From positions 248,001-312,000 of the forward strand of contig NZ_BAABIA010000008.1 in assembly GCF_039542385.1 (NCBI RefSeq): 64,000 bases of DNA, written 5' to 3'. This DNA is from Prosthecobacter algae. Lineage in GTDB: Bacteria > Verrucomicrobiota > Verrucomicrobiia > Verrucomicrobiales > Verrucomicrobiaceae. Shown here piece by piece: positions 52,301-62,300 of the stretch. Position 1 is the stretch's first letter, and every line of letters begins with the position of its first letter. The notes below the pieces were generated by a model. The model ran no database searches. It saw only the letters and a list, made by a program, of their open reading frames with translations, and was not told the origin of the DNA. The translations under genes were made by a program, and so were the position numbers.

Positions 52301-54407
52301 TGAGCTGGTTGTCCCCCCAGGGCATGTCCGCCAGATGCCCCCGGGTGTGATCCCAGAGGAGCTGCACATTGTCCACCACCCAGATGAAATTACGGGGCGA
52401 GGTGGTGACGATGGGCATCTGCCCATTGGCGGCATCGGCCTCCAGCGGATGCGTGCCTTGGCGGATCTCTTCCGGGTCGCTGCGCCCATCGTAATCGCTG
52501 TCGGCCAAATTCGGATTGGTAGGCCATGGCAGGTTTTGCACCTCCGCTCCATCAGCCAGCCCGTCGCCATCCGTATCCGCGATCAGCGGGTTCGATCCCG
52601 TATCCGTCGCATTCACCCACAGGCCTGTGCCCGTTTCCACCTTGTCCGTGAGCCCATCCCCGTCCGTGTCTGCCACATGTGGGTCCGTCTGCCGGGTCCA
52701 TTCGCCCAGATTGTCCAGGTCATCGCCATCCAGATCCCCACCCGCATCGTTGAGCACCGGGTTCAGCCGGTTCGCCAGCTCCCACCACGTGGGCAGACCA
52801 TCGTTGTCGGCATTCGCAGTTGCGTCCACGATCTGCACGCCATGAATGCCTACCTCATACCAGCTAGTGCGGAAGAGTTTCAGGTTAAAAACGCTGCCAG
52901 TGACGTTGCGAAACCGGATCGTATTGCCTCGCCACGGAACACTCTCACTGGAAACCAGCGGCTGGATAAAACGCGTCTCCGGGGCCGTGCTGGAGGTGAC
53001 AAACCAGCGGTCGCTGCCTGCACTGTCATTCAGCCGCAGCCGCCCTTTGGCACCATCATACACGGAACCCACATAGACGATCACGTCATAAGTGGCATAG
53101 GGCACGTGGCCAAAAGTGAGGGTGCCGCCAGTGTCATTGTTCACGCTTAAAAAGCCGTCGAACAGCTTGCCCGTGGAACTGCCACCCTGGCCGCTGGCCC
53201 AAAAACTGGAGCTCGAGCTCCAGCTCATCGTCGTGCCAGTGGGAGCGCCTGCACTGTTCACCAGCACCCCGGCCACAGGGCTCGCCACGGCCTCCTGGTT
53301 GCCCGTAGAGGAGTTCCAACTGGTGAGCGGAATCGTGCTGTTCCAGTTCATCTGCGGGGCAAAACCAGTGACGGCCAGCGCCGCGAGGGCATTCTCTGGA
53401 TTCAGCTCGGAAACAAAATTCAGTCCGATGCTACCACTCCAGGCCGGTGGGGTGCTGCTCGCCAGGGCGGGATTGAACCCGGTCCTCACCTCCCACGCAT
53501 CAGGCGCACCATCATTGTCCGTATCGGCCAGCAGGGGATTCGTGGGCGGGGTAGCGGAGGTTTCTTCGCCATCGCTCAGGGTATCACCATCCGTATCTGC
53601 CCGCAGGGGGTGGCTGCCCAGTTCCACCTCACGGCCATCCTTCAGCCCATCGCCATCCGTATCGGCCACACGCGGGTCCGTTTTCAGGGCAAACTCTTGC
53701 AGGTTGCTCAGGCCATCCCCATCCGGATTTCCGGCAGCGTCCGCAGCCAGCGCATCGCTGAGCCCATGATCTTCCTCCCACCAGCGTGGCAGATCATCGT
53801 CATCCTCATCCACCAGCGCGGTGGGGTGGATCTCCAGCCTCAGCGCATCAAACTGCACCCAGCCGTCTGCCGCACCACCGATGCGGGCCACTTGCAGGAT
53901 GTTCTCGCCAACAACTGGGGTAAAGCTGCCCGCATCCACCTCCACCACCACGGTGCCGCTGGCGGTCACCATCTCCGTTTTCAGCACGGTGCCATTCAGC
54001 CGCACCTCCAGTTCATGGGCCCCGTAGCCGGGCTCCTCCCAGTATCCCCAGACATGGTGGAAAACAAAACGCAGCCGCAGTGTTGGCGTGGCTTGGTTGG
54101 CCCCGAGGTTAAAATGAATCCGGGTGAGCGGATTGCCCGGACCGAGGGAACGCTCCAGATTCGTCCATGGCTCCGAAGAGGCAACCGTGCCGATGGGCGC
54201 GGGATAAGTCCCCGCAAAGTAAAAATCATTGTCCAAGGCAACCGCACTGCCCGGGGCCGCATTGGTTCCCCAGATGCGATCGCCAAACTCCTCCGGATTG
54301 CCATCCTGGTTTCCCAACACTCCCAGAGAAGTGAACTCACCCTGCAAAGCAGGCACCCCGAAGAGCAGGCCCAGGGCGATAGCAGGGAGAGTCAAACGAC
54401 CTTTCAT
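49374..54407 (-). CDS. DUF1800 protein with calcium-binding repeats
   Basis: The 1677-residue product has a signal peptide (1 to about 24). Parts in order: an N-terminal galactose-binding-like beta domain (about 45-195); thrombospondin type-3-like D-x-D-G-D-G repeats in three clusters (about 200-320, 555-680 and 900-1040); beta domains between them; and a C-terminal DUF1800 domain (about 1180-1660) with A-S-R-F-L-M-Q-A-A-F-G-P-T near its start and P-x-V-F-N-F-Y-R near the end. DUF1800 is a helical domain of unknown function that is nearly always encoded just ahead of DUF1501. The long calcium-repeat stalk suggests surface display. A rather AT-rich, palindrome-bearing gap separates it from the divergent GT2 gene. 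Confidence 0.92.
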   Translation of the reverse strand: MKGRLTLPAIALGLLFGVPALQGEFTSLGVLGNQDGNPEEFGDRIWGTNAAPGSAVALDNDFYFAGTYPAPIGTVASSEPWTNLERSLGPGNPLTRIHFNLGANQATPTLRLRFVFHHVWGYWEEPGYGAHELEVRLNGTVLKTEMVTASGTVVVEVDAGSFTPVVGENILQVARIGGAADGWVQFDALRLEIHPTALVDEDDDDLPRWWEEDHGLSDALAADAAGNPDGDGLSNLQEFALKTDPRVADTDGDGLKDGREVELGSHPLRADTDGDTLSDGEETSATPPTNPLLADTDNDGAPDAWEVRTGFNPALASSTPPAWSGSIGLNFVSELNPENALAALAVTGFAPQMNWNSTIPLTSWNSSTGNQEAVASPVAGVLVNSAGAPTGTTMSWSSSSSFWASGQGGSSTGKLFDGFLSVNNDTGGTLTFGHVPYATYDVIVYVGSVYDGAKGRLRLNDSAGSDRWFVTSSTAPETRFIQPLVSSESVPWRGNTIRFRNVTGSVFNLKLFRTSWYEVGIHGVQIVDATANADNDGLPTWWELANRLNPVLNDAGGDLDGDDLDNLGEWTRQTDPHVADTDGDGLTDKVETGTGLWVNATDTGSNPLIADTDGDGLADGAEVQNLPWPTNPNLADSDYDGRSDPEEIRQGTHPLEADAANGQMPIVTTSPRNFIWVVDNVQLLWDHTRGHLADMPWGDNQLMNFRLANAANPGRDAFQVALRVKGGRVSYFLYSSFENGFSHPDNDGWDIWDADWTETPTDHKAALGFSGHGSVDISDRLRFQILGNSTGSQTNWSFTFSLINQDTGATVISRSFTGCRLATNVHNNAVNWQDFRDPPNANRLEITRHDGVQMFFQSTPLEDTPAFAVYKDSDEDGMPDGWEDLHTLNKNNAADAGVDSDLDGLTNLREYLVGTMPRDRDSDDDGAPDGLEVQGGSHPLQAGSLPPFYHGAPGLPAMEDFNGNGMSDPWEHWAGGGILPRHLDADQDGLTNGDEAAAGTDPFDANSRFWSAVDHVGADVTVRWPALLHKTGRVWQSNNLADWAAAAGAPVPDGGAFQQTFANVLQNPVNTFYRLALEDVDRDGDGVSDWTEVNVLGSDPMVASSVRPPVYTDLNADGVPDAEVGGDLVSLLEQFGQGSGSANGGNPAIMRSQASRFLMQAAFGPTLEDIQRVQTLGYAGWIEEQVAKPSTLHATYIKGIYDDMLGQRSQSNFNRGGEIEAPFLFGNNMMTAFARASIQGEDQLRQRVAFALSQILVTSRRDANLESRCLGMADYYDLLVRHAFGNYHDLLMEVTMHPVMGRYLSHVGNQKADPSINRYPDENYAREIMQLFTIGLWELNPDGTQKLNGQGQPIPTYSNAEITQLARVMTGFWFGGHNWGGGGWTEQDLATPMTLRGEYHDFGKKTLLGGYVIPARAATDENAERDVRDAVRHLFEHPNTPVFIGRQLIQFLVMDNPSPAYVQRIAAVFTDNGEGVRGDLKAVVKAILLDEEPRDPRITGRASYGRLKEPVIRTMALARAFGLKEVPDLLWWDWGDFFNASRQEPTYSPSVFNFYRPDYRAPGLLTQNNLAGPVFQITDSFSSISFPNRLWQIMVQGFSQWETYRFPLDLSREKALAATPAHLVDHLNLLFCAGQMRPATRMLILGAINQIPAEQADARAQVAAYLAIVCPEGAVMK

Positions 54408-54634
54408 GACGGGAGAACTTGGAAAACAAACAGAGGAAGATTAACCCCAGCGACTGGTTCCCGCAATCACAGCGCAAAGTTTCACCCTCGTGAACCAAAA
54501 ACACCCTTTCTCCCCTTCTCAAAAATGAAGATTTCACCGCTGCCAAGGGAAAAGAGAAGATTTTGGCCCCTGGATTGCTGCTTGACGGAAGTGAACCGGC
54601 AGTGATTGGTTGCCCCCCGACATCCGGGCTCCCT

Positions 54635-56176
54635 ATGATCGAGTGGGAAAAGCTTCTCTGGTTAACCAGCTACATCATTGTTTCCGCCGGACTGTCCGCC
54701 TTTGGGGCGCACAAGGTTAAGGTTCTGTACACCTATTGGAAACATCGCAAAAACCCGCCCAAGGCTCTGGAGGAGTTCGCCGAACTGCCCGTGGTGACCA
54801 TCCAGCTCCCCATCTTTAATGAGGCGGATGTCTTGGGCCAGCTCGTGGCCTCCATCAGCGCCCTGGATTATCCGAAAGACCGGCTGCAGATCCAGTTTCT
54901 CGACGACTCCACTGACGAAACGTCCCAAGCCTGCGAGCAATACGCTCAGGCCATGCGGCAGCAGGGCTTCGACGTGGAATACCGCCACCGCAGCAACCGC
55001 CAGGGCTTCAAAGCCGGAGCGCTGGATGCCGCCATGGCGACGGTCAAAGGCGAGTTCATCTGCATCTTCGATGCCGACTTTGAGCCGGAACCTGACTACC
55101 TGAAGCAGACCATCCACCACTTCACCGATCCCCAGGTGGGCATCGTACAGGCGCGATGGGGCCACAAAAACCTGGACTTCTCCCTGCTCACCCGCCTTCA
55201 GGGCATCCTGCTGGATGGACACCTGATGATGGAGCAGACCTCCCGCAGCCGGCAGGGTGAGTTTTGCAACTTCAACGGCACCGCCGGGCTCTGGCGCCGC
55301 TGCGTGATTGATGAAGCAGGCGGTTGGAAGCATGACACGCTGACGGAGGATCTGGACCTCAGCTACCGCGCGCAAATGCTCGGCTGGCGCTTCATTTACC
55401 TGAATGACATCATCGTCCCTGCGGAGTTGCCGCCGGACATGGATGGCTTCAAATCCCAGCAGCATCGCTGGACCAAGGGCTCCGTCCAAGTCTGCAAAAA
55501 GGTGCTGGGCAAGGTCTGGCGCAGCGATGAGCCCTTCATGAAAAAGGTGGAGGCCACCGCCCACCTGACCTCGAACTTCGCGAACTTGCTCACCCTCTGC
55601 ACCCTGGTGCTGCTGTACCCAGTGGACTTTCTGCCGGTGAATTCCTGGCAGAAGGCGGTCTTTGTGGACCTGCCCGTGTTCCTCTTTGCCACGGTGGCTG
55701 TGATCGCCTTTTACCTCACTGCCCAGGGCGCACAGCGGCGTTTGGGCTGGCTACAGACCATCCCCTACATCCCGCTTTTCATGGCGCTAGGCATCGGGAT
55801 GTCCATCAACAATGGCAAGGCTGTCATTGAGGCCCTGCTCGGCCAGGAGTCCGACTTTGTTCGCACACCGAAGTATGGGGTGAACAGCCGAGCCCAGGCG
55901 CAGGCCTCGAAGAAATCCTTCCGCTACAAGGCGGGCAAGTCCCTCTGCCTGTGGATCGAACTCGCACTGGTCGGATACTTTGGCCACCTTTTTTGGATGG
56001 CGGTGCAGAAGGAGCAGTGGGGTTCCCTGCCCTTCCTCGCCCTGTTCCTCGGCGGCTTCCTCTACGTTTCCCTCAGCTCCCTGATGAAGCGCTTTTCCAT
56101 GGCCACCTTCACCCCGCCCGAGCCCCCCTCCAAAGGCCCAAGCGAGAGCGAAGAGACCGAAGTGGTGGTGGCCTAA
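54635..56176 (+). CDS. membrane GT2 processive glycosyltransferase
   Basis: The ATG at 54635 opens a first membrane helix (about 8-25) and is preferred over an upstream TTG. The 513-residue protein has a GT2 domain (about 50-290) with L-D-D (D90, D91), D146-x-D148 for metal and sugar nucleotide, T-E-D (237-239) and the Q-Q-H-R-W motif (275-279) of processive beta-glycosyltransferases such as cellulose or glucomannan synthases. Four to five membrane helices follow (about 310-490), and a Pro/Glu tail ends the chain. It likely makes a cell-surface polysaccharide from a nucleotide sugar. No PilZ domain or BcsB partner is nearby, so it may act alone or with distant genes. Confidence 0.9.
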   Translation: MIEWEKLLWLTSYIIVSAGLSAFGAHKVKVLYTYWKHRKNPPKALEEFAELPVVTIQLPIFNEADVLGQLVASISALDYPKDRLQIQFLDDSTDETSQACEQYAQAMRQQGFDVEYRHRSNRQGFKAGALDAAMATVKGEFICIFDADFEPEPDYLKQTIHHFTDPQVGIVQARWGHKNLDFSLLTRLQGILLDGHLMMEQTSRSRQGEFCNFNGTAGLWRRCVIDEAGGWKHDTLTEDLDLSYRAQMLGWRFIYLNDIIVPAELPPDMDGFKSQQHRWTKGSVQVCKKVLGKVWRSDEPFMKKVEATAHLTSNFANLLTLCTLVLLYPVDFLPVNSWQKAVFVDLPVFLFATVAVIAFYLTAQGAQRRLGWLQTIPYIPLFMALGIGMSINNGKAVIEALLGQESDFVRTPKYGVNSRAQAQASKKSFRYKAGKSLCLWIELALVGYFGHLFWMAVQKEQWGSLPFLALFLGGFLYVSLSSLMKRFSMATFTPPEPPSKGPSESEETEVVVA

Positions 56177-56291
56177 TGGGCTTTAATTATTTTAGGTCTT
56201 CCAAGGGTGCACCTCAAGAGACTCGCTCATCGCCTCTAAATTTCAGTTGGTAGTCGAGGCAACACTTCCCAAACAGAGGAGGGTGCACGCG

Positions 56292-56325
56292 CGAAGCTGG
56301 AGAGCTTCGACTATGGACGCCATAG
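56292..56325. repeat. two adjacent hairpins between convergent genes
   Basis: CGAAGCT-GGAG-AGCTTCG (56292-56309) is followed directly by CTATGG-ACG-CCATAG (56311-56325). They lie between the stops of the GT2 gene and the large repeat protein gene. Without a T-tract they are poor intrinsic terminators but could block transcription from both sides or be a REP-like element. Confidence 0.5.
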
Positions 56326-56374
56326 CTGCCCCTCTGGTCAAGCCTGTGATTTCGATTCTTGATTCAGTCAGGGG

Positions 56375-59300
56375 TTATGGCTTAGCCACTAGACGGAACT
56401 GCCATTCTGTCCTCGCCGTAGCCTGGATTGACAATTCAACGCGCTCCTGAGTGTTACCGGGGGAGGGGGAAACCTGAATCACTTTATAGTCCACGTCCGG
56501 AGTCAAGGTGAGCCAGGCGTCGCCGTCCTGGGTGGCCTGGAGGAGATAGTTGGCAGGATTTGCACCCAGAGGGCGAACATACACAGCAGTGTAATGGCGC
56601 GTGCTATCCTGCGCTGGGGCGGAAGCGGTAACATTCAGGCTGCTGGTCTCGGCCACGCCGTCCCCGTTCACATCCATCGCGGCGGTCGGTTCCTCCGCAT
56701 TCACGCTGAGTGGGGCGCTTGGCTGCACGGAGACTTCAGGCACCACTTCCAGCCTCAGATCATCCAGGCTACAGCCGCTGTTCATCGCCAGTTCCACATC
56801 CAGGCTGACTAAATTGTGGAAGGTTGCAGGAAAGGAGAAGGTTTCAAAATCCACCGCTGACCCTGCACCATCCATAACCCCGTCCAGCGTAAAGGTGACC
56901 TGGGTGGTTTCGCCTCCGTCTAGGCCTCCTCGGAAAGTGACCTGGGCCGAGCCATTGAGATGACTGCCATACTCGGCCAGGCTCACGGAATGAGGAGTAA
57001 AGAGCCCTCCGTTTTGCCTGACCACCCGCATGACATGGGGACGATTATGAGTTGTTGACAGAGCAATAAACGGGCTGCCATTGCTCGGACGTCCCACGAC
57101 GTTTGAACCCAACTGGTTGAAGATGTTGTACCCCCCTGTGCCATAGCGGTGCCCGGTGACACTGAAGCCGGACTCCAGGTAGGTGCCCAGACCTTTAATC
57201 CCCGCCGCCGAAGGTGCGCCTACGCCAAAGTCGAGCCGAGTGGTGGTGGCCTGCAAAACGGCTGTTCCACTGACTGGCACGGCACGTGTCAGCAGGGCCT
57301 GACCGGGCACGGCGAAAGTGAGCGTGGCTTGGTTAAGGCCTGTCTCTGTTGGAGTGAAGTGCACGGTGACCTGGGCAGATCCTTTGGCATTCAGAGTGAT
57401 CGGAGTGAGCGGTCCGATGAAAGCCGGATGGGTGGACGTCATCACCACCGTGACATCCTGGGCCGAATAATTGGTGAGCTCAAAGACGCGGCTGGACGTG
57501 CTGCCGGGGGGAATCTGGCCGAAATCCGCAGATTTCGGAGTCGCCAGCAGCGCGGTGAGCGAGGTCGCTTTCAATTTCCCCGCGACGGCATCAAACTGCA
57601 CCGCGCTAAGGCCATCTGGCGCCACGGCGGAGATGGTGGATCCAGTGCTGAGATCCAGCAGGTGCGCACGAGTCGCCGTTTGATAAACGCCCCGGGAGCC
57701 CAGCGCCAAATCACCAGAAGAAGAAGTCGCCACGATTTCTTCTGGGTAGTCACTGCCTAGTATCTCCAGGTCACGCGTGCGGATGGCCGTGCGTCTGTAA
57801 AACAAGCCGGCCCCATCGGCTGAGCCGACGACCCGGGAGGGGAGATTTCCTGGCAGAAGGTTGAAGAGAATTCGCTGCTCAATGAAGCTCAGATCAGGCT
57901 GCCAACGGCTGGTTTCGAGAGTGCAGTAGTTGTATTCTTTTTTGGCGATGTAGCTGTCCCCCGTGATAGGGTGCATCATGATGGCCTTATCTTGTGAAGA
58001 AGAATCGGACCATAGATACACACCCCTAGGTCCTGCAGCATGGATGGACAAGGTGGAGTGCCAAATGGCCTCAGCCGCTGGTGAGGTCTGCAGCCGGCGC
58101 AGGCCTTGTCGTTCGACTTGGTGTAGCAACGTGACCGGAGTTTCATAAATCGAAGGAGTGTGGCTCGCCGTGTAAACATAGATCCGGTCTTCTCCTTCGT
58201 GCACCGTCATATCTCTCATGACTCCTGAAGGCATGGACGAGACGAATTCGATCTCGGCGGTAGCGGGATTGATCCAGAGAATGTGGCCTGCGTAAGTCTG
58301 ATTCAGCCCGTAGATCCACGGCAGTTTGGGATCAGGCACCATCTTCTTGATATTGAGTGAAGTCAGCATCCGGCCTTGAACGGGAATGTTCTGTAATTGC
58401 TGCCCCGATAGGAGGCGGAGAGTGGAATTTGGTGAATGCTCCGGATACCAGGTGCTCATTTTAAGCAGCACGGTCACGGTGGCGGGCCCTGTGCCGGATG
58501 ATGGGGAACAAGTGATCCACGATGCGTCGGACTCCAGAGTCCAGGGCGTGTCTGGGCTCGCGGAGGTGAGTGTGAGAGTGACCGTCTTGTCAGTTCGGTC
58601 ATTGCTGTAAACGGATGCTCGGGCAATCTCCTCAGGCTGGGCCAGCACGTCAGGCGTGCGGAAGCTCCATACGGGCCCAGGAATCCGCACACCGTCTGCC
58701 CCCAGGCGGTCCACCCGCCAATAATACATCTGCCCCAGGACCAGCCTACCTTGTGCCAGGGCCAGTGAAACGGCCGAGGTGCTGCCCAGATAAAACTCGG
58801 ATGCTTCCGGACCTGCCGCCGCCACCGCGCCAGCATCGTTCCCCAAATAAACTTGGTATTCGGAACTCTGCGGATCACCGCGCCAGCTCAGTTCCTGAGG
58901 CAAATTTTTTGCCACGGCTGCGTCGGGAATGTGTGGCGAGAGGCCTGCTGGTGGCAGTACGGACTCCAGGCCAGGAAGCAACTGGAATTCAGCCCGACGG
59001 CTGGTTTCGTTGAAGTAGATAAAGCGCGTCTGATCGGCGGTGAAGGCTCCCACCTGTGTTTGGGGTAAGAGCAGGGTATCCACTTTCTGCCAGGGACGGG
59101 TGCGGTAAAAAGCGCTGCCTGAAACCATGATGTCGCCATAAGCCGAGACGGCGATCGGGGCATAGGTATTGTCGGCCTGGATCCGTGCCCGTGTTGTCAG
59201 GTCTGAGGAAGCAAAACGAGTTTTCTGGTAAATGAGTTCCTGCCCGTCTGCGAGGAGAGTGAGGCGCTCAGAATTCGCAGGCGTGTAGTAGCCGAGCCCG

Positions 59301-62300
59301 AGCCAAGAATTCGCCAGCAGCTCAAAGGTGGACGTAGAAACGTCCAGTTTGAGGAGACCTCCATACCCACTCTTGGGATCCACCGCCAGGTACAGAGTTT
59401 TGTCGTCTGGAGCTGCGACCACTTCCCTGACGGCTTCAATGTTCGGATGTGAAAACACCGCGGTATCCACACCTGCCACATAGTCAAACTGATGCAGCCT
59501 CGGCTTCTCCAAGGCATCAATGTAATATACGATCCCTGGCCTGCCCGCTTGAACATAATAGCGCGCATAGGAATCCGTTTTTTCTCCCGTGATGGGTGGC
59601 AGCGGTCGCTGGTCTATGATCGTCAGCGTGTCCAGATTGATCCGGGTAAGGCTGCGCGCGCGAAAGCTGATGGCGTATAAAGTGCTGCCATCGCTGCTGA
59701 TGTCGGCGTCCATAATGTCCGTCGGGAGAATGACCGCATTCGTGATCTGCGCGGTGTTTGAAAGGGTCGTCAAAAAGGAGGGCCGGAAGCTGTCGGTGCC
59801 GCGCTGAATACCCAGTACGCGCCCCCCGTGGTGGTCCGTCAGCATCTGGGTGAAAGCCTGGGGGTGCACAGTTACAAACACCTTCACCCTCTGCACCAAG
59901 CCACCTGAAGTGATGATTACGTGCCCCCAATGATGGCCCGAGGCTAGCTGGGCATAACCGAGAGTTAGTACTGACGAACCTGAGCCGGATCGCTCAGATA
60001 CCGTCAGCCAGGGTACGTCCGTATCCACCACCCAGGATGCCGTTTCGCCGTCGCGGACCTGGAGGGATAAGGTGCGGGGTTGGGTGGGTGCGCCTTCCAG
60101 GAAGTCTTCCCGCACCAAGCGTGGGGAGGCCTCTAGAACTCGGGGCTGAACGGTCAGCGTGACAGGTACCTCTAGCACCCCTTGATTGACTGGGGCGTTG
60201 CTCGTCAGACGCAGAGTCAAGGGATGCACCCCCACCTCTAAATCCGGTCGTGCATGCAGGCGCAGGGTGAGTGGAGACGAAGCCCCAGCAGGGGTGCTCC
60301 CAGAAACGGGGGATACGGTGGCCCACGGCTGATGATCATCCTTGGCGACGCGTTCCACGAATGTCTTCATCAACTGGTCCAGCGCGGAGGCGGGCAGCAT
60401 GCCTGTGCCACTTGGCGTGGAGAATAGCAGGTAATAGACGCGGGAGCGCCCAGACAAACCGGTGATCTCATGGTTATCATAGGTCGCATTGTCAGGGTAG
60501 TTCCGGGTCAGGCCGGGCCTCTCTTCGGTGATGATAAGATGATTGACCGAACTTTGCAGGAGTCCGAACACCTGCTTGAAAAAACCCGTGAACCGTACGC
60601 CCTTGGCTTCGCGGTGGATCACGCTCCCGTGGAGGCTCCGTTGCTCGTTGCCGTAGGAGCTACCGAGTGACCCAGTGATGTGAAACCGCTGGAGGCCGTC
60701 CAAGTCGGCGGCCATGAAAAAGACGCCATCTTTATACTGGGTGAAGTACCTGCCATGTGGGCCGACTTGTGGATGATCATGGATCTGGCCGTCCGTGTAA
60801 GGGACACCGCTTGATCCCCAAGTATTTTCAGGCCGAAGGATGTGATTGCCTCCCTCATAATAGCCGTAGAGAGGGTCACCAGACAGGTAGGTGGTGCGAA
60901 AAAGCTTCGTGAGATCCACAAGCGGGGGCAATGCATCCGCCAGTCCCTCAACGGCAGAATCAAAACGATTCACCACCTCCTCGAGTTCTGGATGCACCAC
61001 GGCAGGCTGCTCCACCGTCACCAGTTCCGCCCTCCATTCCAGGGCGTGTCCATTCCCAGGATTGGCCACCGTCAAGCTATGCTCACTGGACTTCCCAGGC
61101 AGTAGCGTGGCATCAATTCGCCCCGGGTTCACTTGCAGGCGTGGCTCCGACAATCCACGGCCCCGGATGGGTACTGAAATGACCGGTGTGCCTGGCATAT
61201 TGGTTGCAATGTCCAGCCTCCCTGAATAATCCCCCACCTGCTGCGGCGCGAACTTGACCACGAATGTCCGCGACGGAGGAGCATAGGTATTGGGGTCAAA
61301 CATGACCATGGGGAAAGAATCACCTGTATAAGTGAACTCCGGGAGGGTGGAGGTCATGCCTACAACGCTGTATTTCGCGTTACCAGCATTTTGCAACTTC
61401 AACTGCAAGGTGGCCTGCCCATCCACAAAGGTGTCTGGAAAGACGAGCTCATTCGGAACGATGGAGAGTTTCGGCGCGGCCTGGCTTGTGATCGTGACAT
61501 TGGCGATCAGGAGCGGATTTAGCCGATCATTGGTGGTGAGACGAACGTTGGCAGTATAGGTTCCCGGGCTATGCGCGGCACTGGGATGAATGGCGAGCTT
61601 TAGGTCCGTCGTCTGACCGGGTGCAGTAGTGCCTGAAGCTGGGGCTAAGATCTCAATCAAGCCACCAATCGAATACGGGGAGGTTAACGCGGTGCTCCAC
61701 ACGAGGTCTGCAGAGCCGGTGTTGGTGATGGTCATCGTCGCCGTTTGAGTCGTGCCCGATGGAAGGGTGCGTGAGAGGTTAGGTCCGAGTCCGGCTGCGG
61801 GTCCTCGCATGCCCAAGCCGGAGAAGGGGATTTCCAAAAAAGCTCCATTGGCCGCATCGCTAGCGATGGTCAGTTGACCATTCATCTGACCCGCAACTGT
61901 GGGGGCGAAACGGACCGAAACGGCACGCGTGCCGCCCGCCTGAATCGTGATGGGGAAAGTGAGACCCGGGGCACTCAAAGCATCGTGGCTGGAAGTGATG
62001 TTTGTGATCGTCAAAGGCCGATTTCCGGAATTGCGCAGGATGCAGGCAAGAGACGAATTGGAAGAGATCAGCGTCTCGGGAAAGGTCTGCGCCGCATCTG
62101 CTACCAAGATGGGAGCCGCTGAGATCGTCAGCCGAATGGGGACATCGATCTTGGGAAGATCCGGGGCATCCGTGACGAGCTGAAGCGTGGCAGGCACCAA
62201 GCCGGCGTATCGGTTCTGACTATTGAAGGTGATCTGCATCTGCCCACTGCCGCCTGCCGCCACTGTGCCATTCGCCGGAGTCAGCACCAGGGAGGGGTTG

